Positions 1 to 7,981 of a DNA stretch of 64,000 nucleotides are shown here, one piece after another. Position 1 is the stretch's first letter; each line of letters starts with the position of its first letter. The position numbers and the translations under genes are program-made. The stretch spans positions 1 to 64,000 of the forward strand of contig NZ_SOPW01000010.1 in NCBI RefSeq assembly GCF_004402015.1. The letters run 5' to 3'. The notes beneath the pieces were generated by a model. That model made no database searches. It was not told the DNA's origin and worked only from the letters and a program-made list of their open reading frames with translations. Origin of the DNA: Filobacillus milosensis. Lineage in GTDB: Bacteria; Bacillota; Bacilli; Bacillales; Alkalibacillaceae.

Positions 1-2
1 TT

Positions 3-77
3 AAACGGTTTGATCGTTTTAGATTAAAGGTGTTATTACACCATCAATATAAAAATGTAGCAGTTCGAGTCGCATAA
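3..77 (+). CDS. Possible 3' end of a gene entering from the left edge
   Basis: One frame stays open from the first bases to a TAA at 75-77 and gives about 24 basic and hydrophobic residues. The other two forward frames close early. A hairpin at 132-167 would terminate a transcript arriving from this side. The fragment is too short to assign to a family, so it may be chance. Confidence 0.25.
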   Translation, partial: KRFDRFRLKVLLHHQYKNVAVRVA

Positions 78-131
78 ATTAGGAGTGAGCGTTCGCTCAC
101 CCCAACATTTGACTTAGAACCATAGAAACAT

Positions 132-167
132 AAAAACAGCCGGACCTTTATAGGTTCCGGCTGTTTT
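132..167. terminator. Bidirectional intrinsic terminator
   Basis: A stem of about 14 bp (AAAACAGCCGGA pairing with TCCGGCTGTTTT, one bulge) is flanked by A and T runs on both sides. It sits between the left-edge fragment and the 3' end of the minus-strand gene that follows, so it can serve both. Confidence 0.7.
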
Positions 168-176
168 AGTATTTGT

Positions 177-482
177 CTAAGATCTCATAGAAAATGCAAC
201 AATGAAAATTAGTGCTATGGTTATTAAATTGGGCGATGCAAATAAAAGTAATTTTTTCATTAATTGATATCGACTTTCTCGCTCGTTTTTATCTTGAGTG
301 TGGTAGTTAGCCCGGTTTCGATCCCCATCAACAAATGCACCTGACATTAAGCCAGCGTAAAACAACGGAGCGATTCCAGCAATTAGTGCTATGACCAAAG
401 TAATATCCCAATTTGTTGTAACAAAACCTGCGAACACAGCCATTAAAGCTACAACTAATCCACTAATAAAAAATATATTCAT
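177..482 (-). CDS. Small three-helix membrane protein, DUF5316-like
   Basis: A 101-residue protein of unknown role. Hydrophobic segments lie at about residues 3-22, 27-45 and 76-97, with a polar loop rich in Asp, Arg and Asn (about 52-70) between the second and third. Size, helix pattern and the GAFVDGDRNRAN stretch resemble the DUF5316 proteins of Bacillaceae; that match is from memory. The start is supported by GGGGGATTAG just upstream. It is transcribed away from the GNAT gene beside it on the same strand, 22 bases upstream, so the two may be cotranscribed. Confidence 0.6.
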   Translation of the reverse strand: MNIFFISGLVVALMAVFAGFVTTNWDITLVIALIAGIAPLFYAGLMSGAFVDGDRNRANYHTQDKNERESRYQLMKKLLLFASPNLITIALIFIVAFSMRS

Positions 483-504
483 CTAATCCCCCTAAGCAAT
501 AAAC

Positions 505-1386
505 TTAGCCTTTCATACATTTATACGAGCAATTAAGCATTGTAGTTTCAAAACCTAATTTTTCATAAAGGTTATTAGCATTGTTATTATCCAAATCTAC
601 CGCTAGAAATACGGTGGCCTTATTTGTATCTGCAAATTTATTTAGAACATGAACAATTAGCTCTGAAGCAATCCCTTGGCGTCTAGCCTTAGGATGAACA
701 GCGACATCTTCTAAACGTACAAAATCAGTGTCCTCAATATCATCCCATAACACTGCCCCTTGTAACTCACCATCTTTTTCAATATAGGCAGCATCCATGC
801 CAAAATCATCTAAATAATGTCCAAGACGCTCTTCAGCATTCTTCCACTCAAAAACGTTTTCAAAAAGTTGAGCAACACTGTTGAATTTAACACCCTTACT
901 ATTAGTTAACGGGTGAATATCATATTTAAGGTCAACTGAATTAAAATAAGCTAACTCATATTTCATTTCATATTGTTTGTACGTATTCTTCCAATCATCA
1001 TTTTTAAGCGATCTGTTAGTAATGTGGTTTTCTGATGGTACGGTAATAAATAGATCTTTGAAATTAGACCGTTCCATAAGCGTTTCTAATAACCGTGAGA
1101 CGTTCTCAAAGGTATGTTCCTGTTCTACAAAGACCGGCCCAATCACAAACGCTTCATCATCGCCCGGCTCAAACAAAAATCCAGTAAAACCAATCATCTC
1201 TGAATCTTTTTCTATTATCAGGATAGAATTATCCAGTGTGTTCTCATATTCCTTTAACTCAGCCAATAATTCATTCAAATCGCTTACACGCGGATAACCT
1301 ATCCATTGTTTTTTGTTCGAATAACTTAATTGACATAGTTCATCAATAAAGTTTTGATCCTGTATAGTGGCATATCTAGTATTCAT
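505..1386 (-). CDS. GNAT family N-acetyltransferase (two-domain)
   Basis: A 293-residue protein. The C-terminal half (about residues 165-290) has the GNAT fold signature: a beta strand ending in VRLEDVAVHP, then the acetyl-CoA pyrophosphate loop ARRQGIASELI, and the closing NNANNLYEKLGFE motif. The N-terminal half also looks like a degenerate GNAT domain, making this a tandem-domain member. GNAT enzymes move an acetyl group from acetyl-CoA to an amine; the substrate cannot be read from sequence. The start has GGAGG upstream (TACGGAGGACTTT). Cytoplasmic, no signal peptide. Confidence 0.8.
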   Translation of the reverse strand: MNTRYATIQDQNFIDELCQLSYSNKKQWIGYPRVSDLNELLAELKEYENTLDNSILIIEKDSEMIGFTGFLFEPGDDEAFVIGPVFVEQEHTFENVSRLLETLMERSNFKDLFITVPSENHITNRSLKNDDWKNTYKQYEMKYELAYFNSVDLKYDIHPLTNSKGVKFNSVAQLFENVFEWKNAEERLGHYLDDFGMDAAYIEKDGELQGAVLWDDIEDTDFVRLEDVAVHPKARRQGIASELIVHVLNKFADTNKATVFLAVDLDNNNANNLYEKLGFETTMLNCSYKCMKG

Positions 1387-1538
1387 AAAGTCCTCCGTAA
1401 GTATAGATTTATTTTGAAAGTTAAGTTATAAATTATAAGCGCATAGTAATAATCATGTTTAGCCACCTTTTTCAGATAATTGTTAATATTGTATAATGAA
1501 TTGTAAGACTAGGCAAATCATGGAAAGTGGTAGAAATA

Positions 1539-2060
1539 ATGATAAATATAAAAAGAATACATATCATTGGGTCAGTTGGAAGTGGAAAAACTACACTTTC
1601 TAGAAAACTTTCAAAAGAATATGTCATTCCACATTATGAATTAGATAATGTAGTTTGGAAAAGGGAAAAGTCAGGAGATATCAGGCGAACGATAGAGGAA
1701 AGAGATCAGCAATTAACAGAAATTGTTACTCAAGAAAAGTGGATTATTGAAGGAGTACATGATAAATGGGTTTTACCAAGCTTTAAACATGCAGATATAA
1801 TTATCTTTCTTGATACACCTAAACGCATAAGAACTGCTCGAATTATTAAGCGATTTGTTAAGCAATTATTAAAGGTTGAAAAAGCTAATTACAAACCGTC
1901 TTGGAACATGTTCTTACAGATGTTTAAGTGGAATAATCAATTCGAAGAAAAGAATAAATTTGAAATTTTGCAAACGTTAAAACCATTTGAAGATAAATTG
2001 ATTATTTTAAATAATGAAGTTGATTTGGAGGAAGTGATTAATTCTAACTATAAAAAATAG
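1539..2060 (+). CDS. P-loop kinase-like ATPase (FlaR/topology-modulation type)
   Basis: A 173-residue adenylate-kinase-like protein. It opens with beta-1 and a Walker A loop, GSVGSGKTT, followed by HYELDNVVW, WIIEGVHDKWVLP and IIIFLDTPKRIRTARIIKR, the order seen in proteins annotated as DNA topology modulation protein FlaR and related small kinases. The true substrate of that family is uncertain. A longer GTG start at 1527 is possible, but the ribosome site GGAAAGTGG at 1522-1530 is correctly spaced for the ATG at 1539. Several other small P-loop kinases lie in this window (51304, 53319, 54835). Confidence 0.7.
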   Translation: MINIKRIHIIGSVGSGKTTLSRKLSKEYVIPHYELDNVVWKREKSGDIRRTIEERDQQLTEIVTQEKWIIEGVHDKWVLPSFKHADIIIFLDTPKRIRTARIIKRFVKQLLKVEKANYKPSWNMFLQMFKWNNQFEEKNKFEILQTLKPFEDKLIILNNEVDLEEVINSNYKK

Positions 2061-2191
2061 AAATGCGCTATTTAGGAAACTTAACTAATTCTGCAATTCT
2101 ATTATACCATATTTTAGTAAAAAATATCAGTCTGTTTTTTGAATCCGAAACCCCTTAGTATAGAGGGATACTACTATTTTGGAGGGGTTTT

Positions 2192-2716
2192 ATGCTAGGT
2201 TTGAAAAAAGGTGAAGTTAAACTTGTCCCACACAACCCAGAATGGTCACAATTATTTAAGAAAGAGAAACAACTTTTAGAAGAAACTGTTGGAGAGCACA
2301 TTGTTGCCATCGAACATTTCGGCAGTACAGCAATCAAAGGTATTAAAGCTAAGCCAATTATTGATATCTTGGTTGGAGTGAGGGAGCTGGATAACGCTCG
2401 AGATTTAGAAGTGAGAACGATGAGCGAAATAGATTACTTTAGATTGCAAAAACAGACGGTGAAGGACAAAGTGATTTTTGCAAAGTTTCCTTATAGGGAA
2501 GATGATAATTTCACTAAAACTCATTACTTACACGTCGTCGAATATGGCGGTGACTGGTGGAATGCGCATGTCACTTTTCGTGATCGCCTAAATGAGCATG
2601 CAGAATTGGCTAAAGAATATGAATCTCTCAAACTGTCATTGGCTGAAAAATATGCGGATGATGTTATAGCATATTTAGATGCAAAGGAAAGTTTTGTTAA
2701 AAAAGTAATAGAATAA
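2192..2716 (+). CDS. GrpB family protein (UPF0157, nucleotidyltransferase-like)
   Basis: A 174-residue protein with the family landmarks in order: VPHNPEW near the N-terminus, HFGSTAIKGI (nucleotidyltransferase-like G-S motif, about residues 48-57), AKPIIDILV (acidic strand), then YLHVVEYGG and the FRDRLNEH region. The fold is that of minimal nucleotidyltransferases; the reaction is not known with confidence. GGAGGGG lies seven bases before the ATG. The gene stands alone and is followed by a strong terminator. Confidence 0.85.
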   Translation: MLGLKKGEVKLVPHNPEWSQLFKKEKQLLEETVGEHIVAIEHFGSTAIKGIKAKPIIDILVGVRELDNARDLEVRTMSEIDYFRLQKQTVKDKVIFAKFPYREDDNFTKTHYLHVVEYGGDWWNAHVTFRDRLNEHAELAKEYESLKLSLAEKYADDVIAYLDAKESFVKKVIE

Positions 2717-2728
2717 TCTATTATACAG

Positions 2729-2772
2729 TCCTTCCAGGTTTATGCCCAGCTTAAATCTGGAAGGATTTTAAG
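2729..2772 (+). terminator. Intrinsic terminator after the GrpB gene
   Basis: A 14-bp stem with one G-T pair (TCCTTCCAGGTTTA with TAAATCTGGAAGGA) and a 9-base loop, followed by TTTT. Confidence 0.8.
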
Positions 2773-2862
2773 TATCACGGAATATTTATAAGTTATTGTA
2801 TAAATAAAAGAGTTAAACTGCCTAAGACCCTATAAAATATAATTATTCTTATATTTACGCCG

Positions 2863-2894
2863 AATTATCTGAATTTCAAAATATTCTAGAATAT
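2863..2894. promoter_or_regulatory. Candidate operator upstream of glnH: CodY-like box and a palindrome
   Basis: AATTATCTGAATTTC (2863-2877) matches 11 of 15 positions of the CodY consensus AATTTTCWGAAAATT. Directly after it is the perfect 14-bp palindrome ATATTCTAGAATAT (2881-2894). Both lie 50-80 bases before the glnH start, a plausible place for control of an amino-acid importer. The CodY reading is inference. Confidence 0.3.
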
Positions 2895-2944
2895 GAGATG
2901 ATATTTATTGAGTAACACAAAATTTGGTGGGGGGTACAATTTAC

Positions 2945-3733
2945 ATGAAGAAATTAATGATTTTACTTTCTGCAGTACTAGTTCTAGGAGTACTAGCAGC
3001 GTGTGGTACTAGTGGAAGTAGTAATGGAGATGGTGGCGACGGCAACGGTGAAGAAACAAAAACATATCAAGTTGCTACTGACGCAAACTTCCAACCATTT
3101 GAATACAAAAACCCTGATACTGGGGAAATGGAAGGTTTCGATATTGAGTTAATGAGAGCTATTGCTGAAGAGCAAGGTTTTGAAGTAGAATTCGAAACAA
3201 TGGCTTTTGATGGTTTATTAGCTTCTATGAGATCGGGTAAACATGATATCGGTATTGCTGGTATTTCAATTACAGAAGAACGTGAAGAGTTTATCGATTT
3301 CTCAGATTCTTACTATGACTCAGGTCTAATTGTAGCGGTACCAAAGGATTCAGACATTGAATCGATTGAAGATGTAGCTGGAAAGAACGTTGGTGCACGT
3401 CAAGGTTCAACTAGTGAACAATACTTATTAAATAAAACAGATGCTGAAGTAACAGCTTATCCTGAGATTGTTACTGCTTATAAGAACTTAGAACGTGGTC
3501 GTTTAGATGCTGTTCTATATGACTTACCAAACGTACAGTACTACATTAAAGAAAATGCTTCAGATAAGCTAAAAACAGTGGGTGAGGTATTAGAAGGTCA
3601 ACCATATGGTATTGCGATGCCTGAAGGATCTGAATTAGTAGATACTGTTAACGAAGGTCTTCAAAAAGTAAAAGATAGTGGAAAGTATGCTGAAATTTAC
3701 AAGAAATGGTTTGGTGAAGAACCACCTAAGTAA
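2945..3733 (+). CDS. glnH: Glutamine-type amino-acid ABC transporter, substrate-binding lipoprotein
   Basis: A 262-residue family-3 solute-binding protein. The first 20 residues form a lipoprotein signal with lipobox LAAC (Cys20). The mature part resembles E. coli GlnH closely in layout: ATDANFQPFEY, MEGFDIELMRAIA, AFDGLLASMRSGKHDIGIAGISIT, ERE-FIDFSDSYY, the RQGSTS ligand loop, DAVLYDLPN and a C-terminal YKKWFG. It should capture glutamine or a similar polar amino acid outside the membrane and deliver it to the permease downstream. The start is the ATG after GGTGGGGGGT (2926-2935); an upstream TTG overlaps that site. A hairpin separates it from the permease. Confidence 0.85.
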   Translation: MKKLMILLSAVLVLGVLAACGTSGSSNGDGGDGNGEETKTYQVATDANFQPFEYKNPDTGEMEGFDIELMRAIAEEQGFEVEFETMAFDGLLASMRSGKHDIGIAGISITEEREEFIDFSDSYYDSGLIVAVPKDSDIESIEDVAGKNVGARQGSTSEQYLLNKTDAEVTAYPEIVTAYKNLERGRLDAVLYDLPNVQYYIKENASDKLKTVGEVLEGQPYGIAMPEGSELVDTVNEGLQKVKDSGKYAEIYKKWFGEEPPK

Positions 3734-3773
3734 TAGCCAACTTAATAAACTATCATGAACATACTAGAAATCA

Positions 3774-3809
3774 AGCGTAACAAGTACTTTGCTTGTTACG
3801 CTATTTTTC
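3774..3809 (+). terminator. Intercistronic hairpin between glnH and glnP
   Basis: AGCGTAACAAG pairs perfectly with CTTGTTACGCT across a 7-base loop, followed by ATTTTTC. Placed between the binding protein and the permease, it probably terminates most transcripts so that the binding protein is made in excess. Confidence 0.75.
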
Positions 3810-3827
3810 AAGGAGAGATAAATTATA

Positions 3828-4478
3828 ATGATAGAATATTTAATGGACTCGGCTTACTATAAATCTATACCTTATTTATATGAAGGTATGAAACTAACGC
3901 TTTATATTACAATTGTTGGTTTATTTTTAGGTTTTATATTAGGAGCATTTGCGGGTTTAGGAAGATTGTCGAAGTACTCAATTATACGTGCTATCAGTAC
4001 AGTGTACGTTGAGGTGACAAGAGGGACCCCAATTTTAGCCCAAGTACTATTTATTTATTATGGTTTAACTGTAGTGAATATCGGAGAACTAACGTCTGCG
4101 ATTATTGCTATCACTATAAATGCTGGTGCCTATATCGCAGAGATTGTTCGTGGTGCTGTTCACTCCATTGATCGTGGTCAGCATGAAGCGGGTCGTTCAG
4201 TTGGTTTAACTGAGAAACAAACGATGCGTTATATTATTTGGCCGCAGGCATTTAAGCGCATGATTCCACCTCTAGGTAACCAATTTATTATTAGTTTAAA
4301 AGATACTTCATTATTCTCAGTAATTGCTGTAGCTGAAGTTTTATACATGGGTAAGCAATATTATAACGCGACATTTGAGATATTTGAAACATTAATTATG
4401 GTATGTGTCTTCTATTTAATAATAACCATTCCAACATCAATTATCTTGCGTAGAGTAGAAAGGAAGCTTGATGTATAA
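3828..4478 (+). CDS. glnP: Amino-acid ABC transporter permease
   Basis: A 216-residue inner-membrane protein with about five hydrophobic segments. It carries the HisM/GlnP type permease features: RGTPILAQ (residues 65-72), and the EAA loop that contacts the ATPase, HEAGRSVGLTEKQTMRYI starting near residue 119, followed by PQAFKRMIPPLGNQ. It forms the channel for the glnH/glnQ transporter, presumably as a homodimer since only one permease is encoded. AAGGAGAG precedes the ATG. Its stop codon abuts the glnQ start. Confidence 0.9.
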   Translation: MIEYLMDSAYYKSIPYLYEGMKLTLYITIVGLFLGFILGAFAGLGRLSKYSIIRAISTVYVEVTRGTPILAQVLFIYYGLTVVNIGELTSAIIAITINAGAYIAEIVRGAVHSIDRGQHEAGRSVGLTEKQTMRYIIWPQAFKRMIPPLGNQFIISLKDTSLFSVIAVAEVLYMGKQYYNATFEIFETLIMVCVFYLIITIPTSIILRRVERKLDV

Positions 4479-5201
4479 ATGATTACGGTTAAAGACTTAC
4501 ACAAATCGTTTGGTGATAATGAGGTATTAAAAGGGATTGATGCAAAAGTAGATGAACAAGAAGTGGTCTGTGTCATTGGACCTTCTGGTTCTGGTAAAAG
4601 TACATTCCTACGTTGCTTAAATTTATTAGAGGATATCACAGCTGGTGAAGTGACTATCGATGGTGATGTTATAACAGATCCTAAAGTTAATATTAACGAA
4701 ATACGCTCACAGGTGGGAATGGTTTTCCAACACTTTAACTTATTCCCTCACAAAACGGTAATAGAAAATATTACTTTAGGTCCAGTTAAAGTAAAGAAAA
4801 TTAGTGAAGAAGAGGCTAAAGAAGCTGCTCTTCCACTATTAGATAAAGTTGGTCTTGGTGATAAAGCGGATGCCTATCCGGATAGTTTATCAGGGGGGCA
4901 AAAACAGCGTGTAGCTATTGCTCGCTCGTTAGCAATGGAACCGAAAGTTATGTTGTTTGACGAGCCTACATCTGCGTTAGACCCAGAACTTGTTGGAGAC
5001 GTTTTACAAGTAATGAAGGACTTAGCAGAAGAAGGTATGACCATGGTGGTTGTAACCCACGAAATGGGCTTCGCAAAAGAAGTGGGTGATCGCGTGCTAT
5101 TTATGGACGAAGGAATAGTTATGGAAGAAGGCGATCCAAACCAGATCTTTGATGATCCACAAAACCCACGTACACAAGAGTTTTTAAGTAAAATACTATA
5201 A
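4479..5201 (+). CDS. glnQ: Amino-acid ABC transporter ATP-binding protein
   Basis: A 240-residue ATPase with all ABC motifs: Walker [10 protein letters not shown] (34-42), Q-loop [13 protein letters not shown], signature LSGGQKQR (137-144), Walker B VMLFDEPT with D-loop SALD, and the switch His in VVTHEMGF. The sequence is of the polar-amino-acid class (GlnQ/HisP). ATP hydrolysis here drives uptake through GlnP. The ATG follows the glnP TAA with no gap, so translation is probably coupled. Confidence 0.9.
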   Translation: MITVKDLHKSFGDNEVLKGIDAKVDEQEVVCVIGPSGSGKSTFLRCLNLLEDITAGEVTIDGDVITDPKVNINEIRSQVGMVFQHFNLFPHKTVIENITLGPVKVKKISEEEAKEAALPLLDKVGLGDKADAYPDSLSGGQKQRVAIARSLAMEPKVMLFDEPTSALDPELVGDVLQVMKDLAEEGMTMVVVTHEMGFAKEVGDRVLFMDEGIVMEEGDPNQIFDDPQNPRTQEFLSKIL

Positions 5202-5212
5202 ACAATATGATG

Positions 5213-5238
5213 AGGCAACCTTAGTAGGGTTGTCTTTT
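5213..5238 (+). terminator. Intrinsic terminator after glnQ
   Basis: GGCAACC pairs with GGTTGTC (one G-T pair) and is followed by TTTTG. Confidence 0.6.
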
Positions 5239-5334
5239 GTTGCAATGTAGAAGAAATTTAATGAAAAAGTTAAGTTATTTAGTGCTAGGTCGGAAGGTGA
5301 GTTTACAAAAGAAGAAGAAAGTTAATAAGTGCAC

Positions 5335-5373
5335 AAAAAAATTAATGGTAATTCTCTTAGATTGCCATTAATT
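5335..5373 (-). terminator. Terminator of the minus-strand pair at 5368-6209
   Basis: ATTAATGG and CCATTAAT form a stem whose minus-strand reading runs into six T residues (AAAAAA at 5335-5340 on the plus strand). It overlaps the last codons of the membrane-protein gene. Confidence 0.6.
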
Positions 5374-5793
5374 TTCTGTTTTATCATAGCGAATACAACT
5401 TAATAATACATAACCAAATACAACACCAAATACGGTAAGTAATTGATCAGGGATGGTAAAAGCTATATATTGTGGCATCTCAATCATAGAATTGAAATAG
5501 GACATAATGTAATGAATGATGAAGAGTAGGGTTATTAAACCTATTGATAAAAACTTAACCCAATCAAAGCCCCACTCAGTTTCCTTCCAATTTAGAATTA
5601 AATGTGGGATTTTCAATAGCATCCCTATTAAAATAGGACTAATAGCAATAAACAAAATTAAAGGTAAGATGTTAAAAGTGGCATTAGCATATTGTTTAAT
5701 AATTAAAAAATAATGATCCATCACTAATGCGTATGCACATACAATTAATATAGATAAAAAGTATACTAAAAACCTGATAATGTTCTGTCTCAT
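5368..5793 (-). CDS. Four-helix membrane protein, function unknown
   Basis: About 141 residues with hydrophobic stretches near residues 8-28, 36-57, 80-98 and 110-132 and few conserved polar residues. I do not recognise the family. The ATG at 5793 shares one base with the stop of the upstream helix-hairpin-helix gene (TGATG), pointing to coupled translation; a TTG one codon earlier is the alternative. The operon partner suggests no clear role. Confidence 0.6.
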   Translation of the reverse strand: MRQNIIRFLVYFLSILIVCAYALVMDHYFLIIKQYANATFNILPLILFIAISPILIGMLLKIPHLILNWKETEWGFDWVKFLSIGLITLLFIIHYIMSYFNSMIEMPQYIAFTIPDQLLTVFGVVFGYVLLSCIRYDKTEN

Positions 5794-6209
5794 CAATTAT
5801 CATTCAACCTTTCCGTCTTCCGCCTTTCTGTAAAATCAAACCATTGCTTGTCACTGTAAGGTTGATTAGCATGGTGTATAACACATCTAATCTGGTCTTC
5901 AACACAAGGGTCTATATCTTCACCGATGAGTTTTTCAAAATGATCAAATAACTCTTTAGGGTCTTCATTTTTGATTTCATCAAGAGAATAAATATTTAAG
6001 TAATGTACTAAATTGTATGCCATACGATAACCAATAGAAGGAATTTGTTGAAATTGTGCCATAGCTGTTATTGCGTGTGCTCTTTCTTTAGTGCACTTAA
6101 TCGACTTGGCTAACTCGTCCGCCTTAATGAGATGTAAGTCTTTTAAATAAATATGAGACTTGCGCAGGTTCTGACGTTCTTGATCCGTTAAATCCACCTT
6201 AATTGTCAT
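5793..6209 (-). CDS. Helix-hairpin-helix protein, Cdd1 (pathogenicity locus) family
   Basis: A 138-residue protein. Residues about 45-75 form a helix-hairpin-helix (FQQIPSIGYRMAYNLVHYL), a non-specific DNA-binding element. The C-terminal part has the family's distinctive CVEDQIRCVIHHAN and SDKQWFDFTERRK stretches, including two Cys and two His that could hold a metal. The Cdd1 family name comes from its occurrence near Clostridioides toxin genes; its biochemical role is unknown. AGGTGATT precedes the ATG. Confidence 0.8.
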   Translation of the reverse strand: MTIKVDLTDQERQNLRKSHIYLKDLHLIKADELAKSIKCTKERAHAITAMAQFQQIPSIGYRMAYNLVHYLNIYSLDEIKNEDPKELFDHFEKLIGEDIDPCVEDQIRCVIHHANQPYSDKQWFDFTERRKTERLNDN

Positions 6210-6231
6210 GCAATCACCTGGCCTTTGAAAG

Positions 6232-6585
6232 TTATTTTTTGTTCTCTATTAAACTAAATCCTAAACCAGTCGGGTCAACTAAGTATGCCAAACAAAAGTC
6301 CCCGAAATCCATTTTTTCACGTACCACCATAGCACCATTTGCTTTAGCTTTCTCTACTGTTTGATCAATGGATTCTACTTCAATTTGTACGCGTGTGCCA
6401 AGTGGATGATCGTGAGGGCCTTTAGCAATTCCTCCATCAATTCCTGATTCTTCTTGGTTTCCCGTGTTAGCGTGGTGGTAACCATAATTTGGTTCGCCTA
6501 TTTTCCAATCGAATACTGCGGAGTAGAATTTAGCTGCCTTTTCAGGTTCTTGGCTGCTCATTTCAAATGCAACAACACGATTCAT
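6232..6585 (-). CDS. VOC family protein (glyoxalase-like)
   Basis: A 117-residue vicinal-oxygen-chelate protein with paired beta-alpha-beta-beta-beta modules. It starts with FEMSSQEPEKAAKFYSAVFDWKIG and ends with FGDFCLAYLVDPTGLGFSLIE, where the Glu near the C-terminus is the usual metal ligand. Members with this start are often annotated as glyoxalase/bleomycin-resistance-like proteins; the reaction is not deducible. AAAAGGAGG gives a strong start. Confidence 0.8.
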   Translation of the reverse strand: MNRVVAFEMSSQEPEKAAKFYSAVFDWKIGEPNYGYHHANTGNQEESGIDGGIAKGPHDHPLGTRVQIEVESIDQTVEKAKANGAMVVREKMDFGDFCLAYLVDPTGLGFSLIENKK

Positions 6586-6692
6586 GTTGAATTCCTCCTT
6601 TTCCTATAAAATTCGACAAGTGGATGAAATTCCCTTTATTTTTCAGTATGATTAAGAGAGCGTTAATCGATATTCACAAAAGGTGTGGAATA

Positions 6693-7196
6693 ATGGAAAC
6701 TAATAGACTTTATTTAAGAGACTACAGTGAAGGAGATTTTGATTTTCTAAAATCCCTATTATCTGACCCTGAAGTGGTTCGTTATATTGGTCACGGTACA
6801 GTTAAAACTGAGGACGAAATGAAAGCGTTCTTTAGATGGATTCAGCATACATATGTGCAACATGCTGATTTTGGATTGAAGGTCGTGTGTTTAAAGGAAA
6901 ATGATGAGCCAATAGGGCATGCTGGTTTAGTGCCGCAAACCATTGAAGGTGTGAATGAACTTGAAGTTGGTTATTGGATTGGACGCAGATACTGGAGGAA
7001 TGGCTATGCCTCTGAAATAGCTGAGGAACTAAAGCGATATGGCTTTGAAAACTTAAACCGACAAAGATTGAATTCGCTGATCCAACCTGAAAATGAGGGT
7101 TCAGTAAAAGTTGCTAAAAAAATCGGAATGAAATTGGATAAAAAAATAAAGCTCAAGGGCAAGGATGTTCATGTTTATGCGGTTGAACAGGGATGA
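6693..7196 (+). CDS. GNAT acetyltransferase, RimJ/RimL type
   Basis: A 167-residue enzyme. METNRLYLRDYSEGDFDFLKSLL at the N-terminus, GYWIGRRYWRNGYASEIAEEL (acetyl-CoA loop) and NEGSVKVAKKIGMKL at the C-terminus are the RimJ/RimL pattern. Family members acetylate ribosomal-protein N-termini, aminoglycosides or other amines. A frame-extending ATG at 6624 lacks a ribosome site; the ATG at 6693 has AAAGGTG at the right distance. Confidence 0.8.
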   Translation: METNRLYLRDYSEGDFDFLKSLLSDPEVVRYIGHGTVKTEDEMKAFFRWIQHTYVQHADFGLKVVCLKENDEPIGHAGLVPQTIEGVNELEVGYWIGRRYWRNGYASEIAEELKRYGFENLNRQRLNSLIQPENEGSVKVAKKIGMKLDKKIKLKGKDVHVYAVEQG

Positions 7197-7226
7197 ATGT
7201 GTTTAAAAAGTATAAGGGGGGTTACT

Positions 7227-7724
7227 TTGAGTAAAAAGTATAAAATCTTATTTCTAGCATTAGCAACAGTGGTTGTGGTTGGATACATAGTTTTAGATGT
7301 CTTTATAAAAAGTATAGAAAATAATGATTACCAAGAAGACGTGCGAGGGGCTACTGAATCTTTTATAGAAGATTTATATAAGAAAGGTTCAAAGGAGATT
7401 TATAACACATATTTTTCAAGTGATATTAAAAATGAGTATAGTTTATCGGAATGGAAGTATGTACATAATAATATTTTGGAATTACATTACATAGAAATGG
7501 CAGAATTAATTGATGAACGTATTGGTTACTCGAAGGTTCTAATTGGAGATGAAAAAGATCATTATGTATCTAAACCACAATTAATTTTAGAACCGGATAA
7601 AGAAGACTCCGTAGAATCTGTGGTTAATTGGATAGAAGAAGATGGGGAGTTGAAAGTTTACTATATAGAACTTCCCATTCAGTTAAGTCCCGAATTCAAG
7701 TTTACGACATTTGGCGTTCAATAA
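7227..7724 (+). CDS. Membrane-anchored extracytoplasmic protein, unknown
   Basis: A 165-residue protein with one N-terminal hydrophobic anchor (residues 4-24, YKILFLALATVVVVGYIVLD) and an acidic outer domain of about 140 residues. No family is recognised. The TTG start is chosen because AAGGGGGG lies four to five bases before it; the ATG ten codons upstream overlaps the end of the GNAT gene. It forms a short operon with the gene after it. Confidence 0.6.
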   Translation: MSKKYKILFLALATVVVVGYIVLDVFIKSIENNDYQEDVRGATESFIEDLYKKGSKEIYNTYFSSDIKNEYSLSEWKYVHNNILELHYIEMAELIDERIGYSKVLIGDEKDHYVSKPQLILEPDKEDSVESVVNWIEEDGELKVYYIELPIQLSPEFKFTTFGVQ

Positions 7725-7737
7725 AGGAGAATCTTAG

Positions 7738-7956
7738 ATGTTTGAGAATATGTTTCTTTATATTGTTTTAACCGTCTTCCTTGTAGCGGTCTTTGTTATC
7801 ACATTAAGAACCCCTTCGCAGAAAACTAATCAGGAAAAACTGGACATGAGTGAAGAGAAACTTAGGGGGATTGAAGAGATGCGTGAAAAACAACTCGAAG
7901 TTAACCAAGAAATATTAAAAGAATTACGTGAAATAAAAGAAGAGTTGAGAAAATAA
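7738..7956 (+). CDS. Small membrane protein with coiled-coil tail
   Basis: A 72-residue protein: a membrane helix at residues 4-24, then a highly charged helix (about 38-70) with heptad-like Leu/Ile spacing and alternating Glu/Lys, probably a coiled coil. It is 13 bases after the previous gene with AAAGGAG before its ATG, so both are probably expressed together. Function unknown. Confidence 0.6.
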   Translation: MFENMFLYIVLTVFLVAVFVITLRTPSQKTNQEKLDMSEEKLRGIEEMREKQLEVNQEILKELREIKEELRK

Positions 7957-7978
7957 AATCCCGCGAAGTAGCGGGATT
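7957..7978. terminator. Bidirectional terminator between 7956 and citA
   Basis: AATCCCGC pairs perfectly with GCGGGATT over a 6-base loop; the minus-strand side continues in TTTTA. It serves both convergent genes. Confidence 0.7.
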
Positions 7979-7981
7979 ATG

